From contig CAJCHQ010000213.1 of NCBI GenBank assembly GCA_903970295.1, positions 1 through 5,727 on the forward strand: a stretch of DNA of 5,727 nt, given 5' to 3'. How positions within the stretch are numbered: the first letter of the stretch is position 1; every line of letters begins with the position of its first letter. Source of the stretch: Bryobacterales bacterium. Lineage in GTDB: Bacteria > Cyanobacteriota > Vampirovibrionia > Obscuribacterales > Obscuribacteraceae. The translations under genes and the position numbers were made by a program. This document shows positions 5,670 through 5,727 of the stretch, in pieces. Under the pieces are notes generated by a model. The model was not told where the DNA came from. It did not search any database and worked only from the letters and a program-made list of their open reading frames with translations.

Positions 5670-5704
5670 ATAGTCGGCGGTAGGCACGCGCAAAGGGAGA
5701 AAGA

Positions 5705-5727
5705 ATGGCAGTGCAGAATGCCCCCGC
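5705..5727 (+). CDS. Start of a possible downstream gene (partial, runs off right edge)
   Basis: ATG 5705 is preceded by GGGAGA (5695-5700) with four bases between, a usable ribosome-binding site. Only seven complete codons are visible (MAVQNAP), too few to recognise a product. It has the same direction as the dehydrogenase genes but lies 163 bases beyond E3, and a candidate promoter sits between, so it is probably not simply the fifth gene of the operon. The frame remains open to the window edge, which is weak evidence over 23 bases. Confidence 0.4.

Overview
The window holds one complete, tightly packed operon for a 2-oxoacid dehydrogenase multienzyme complex: E1 alpha, E1 beta, E2 and E3, all on the + strand and in catalytic order. 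It is flanked on the left by the 5' part of a divergent lipoyl synthase gene (lipA, - strand) and on the right by an intergenic stretch and the first few codons of a possible further gene. The enzymes are clearly bacterial. E1 is the split alpha2beta2 form, and E2 has a single lipoyl domain, as in the Bacillus/Geobacillus-type pyruvate dehydrogenase (PDH), not the fused homodimeric E1 of E. coli. Base composition looks roughly balanced. The sequence alone does not fix the phylum, because this PDH form occurs in Firmicutes, Deinococcus-Thermus, Chloroflexi, Cyanobacteria-related lineages and others.

Layout: 1-207, lipA N-terminus (minus strand, running off the left edge just after the third radical-SAM cysteine). 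208-416, divergent control region with a dyad, a weak extended -10 element, and a strong ribosome-binding site in front of a 15-codon leader frame that overlaps the E1 alpha start. 417-1559, E1 alpha. 1560-1624, a 65-base gap with a GC-rich hairpin. 1625-2602, E1 beta. 2620-4074, E2. 4078-5541, E3. 5542-5704, non-coding, with a candidate promoter wrapped in a dyad and small repeats. 5705 onward, a possible new gene.

How the genes work together: E1 alpha/beta uses thiamine diphosphate (TPP) to decarboxylate a 2-oxoacid and reductively acylate the lipoyl group on E2 Lys43. The E2 catalytic domain passes the acyl group to CoA. E3, a FAD disulfide oxidoreductase, reoxidises the dihydrolipoyl group and makes NADH. 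LipA inserts the sulfurs that turn an octanoyl-lysine into the lipoyl-lysine E2 needs, so the divergent pair joins an enzyme complex to the maturation of its cofactor. Pyruvate is the most likely substrate, but E1 beta carries features also common in branched-chain enzymes, so the substrate is not settled.

I see no mobile element, CRISPR array, RNA gene or phage-like feature, and no evidence of a new kind of system. The observations most worth checking are in the control regions: the leader frame ahead of E1 alpha, the E1 alpha/E1 beta hairpin, and the promoter-spanning dyad after E3.
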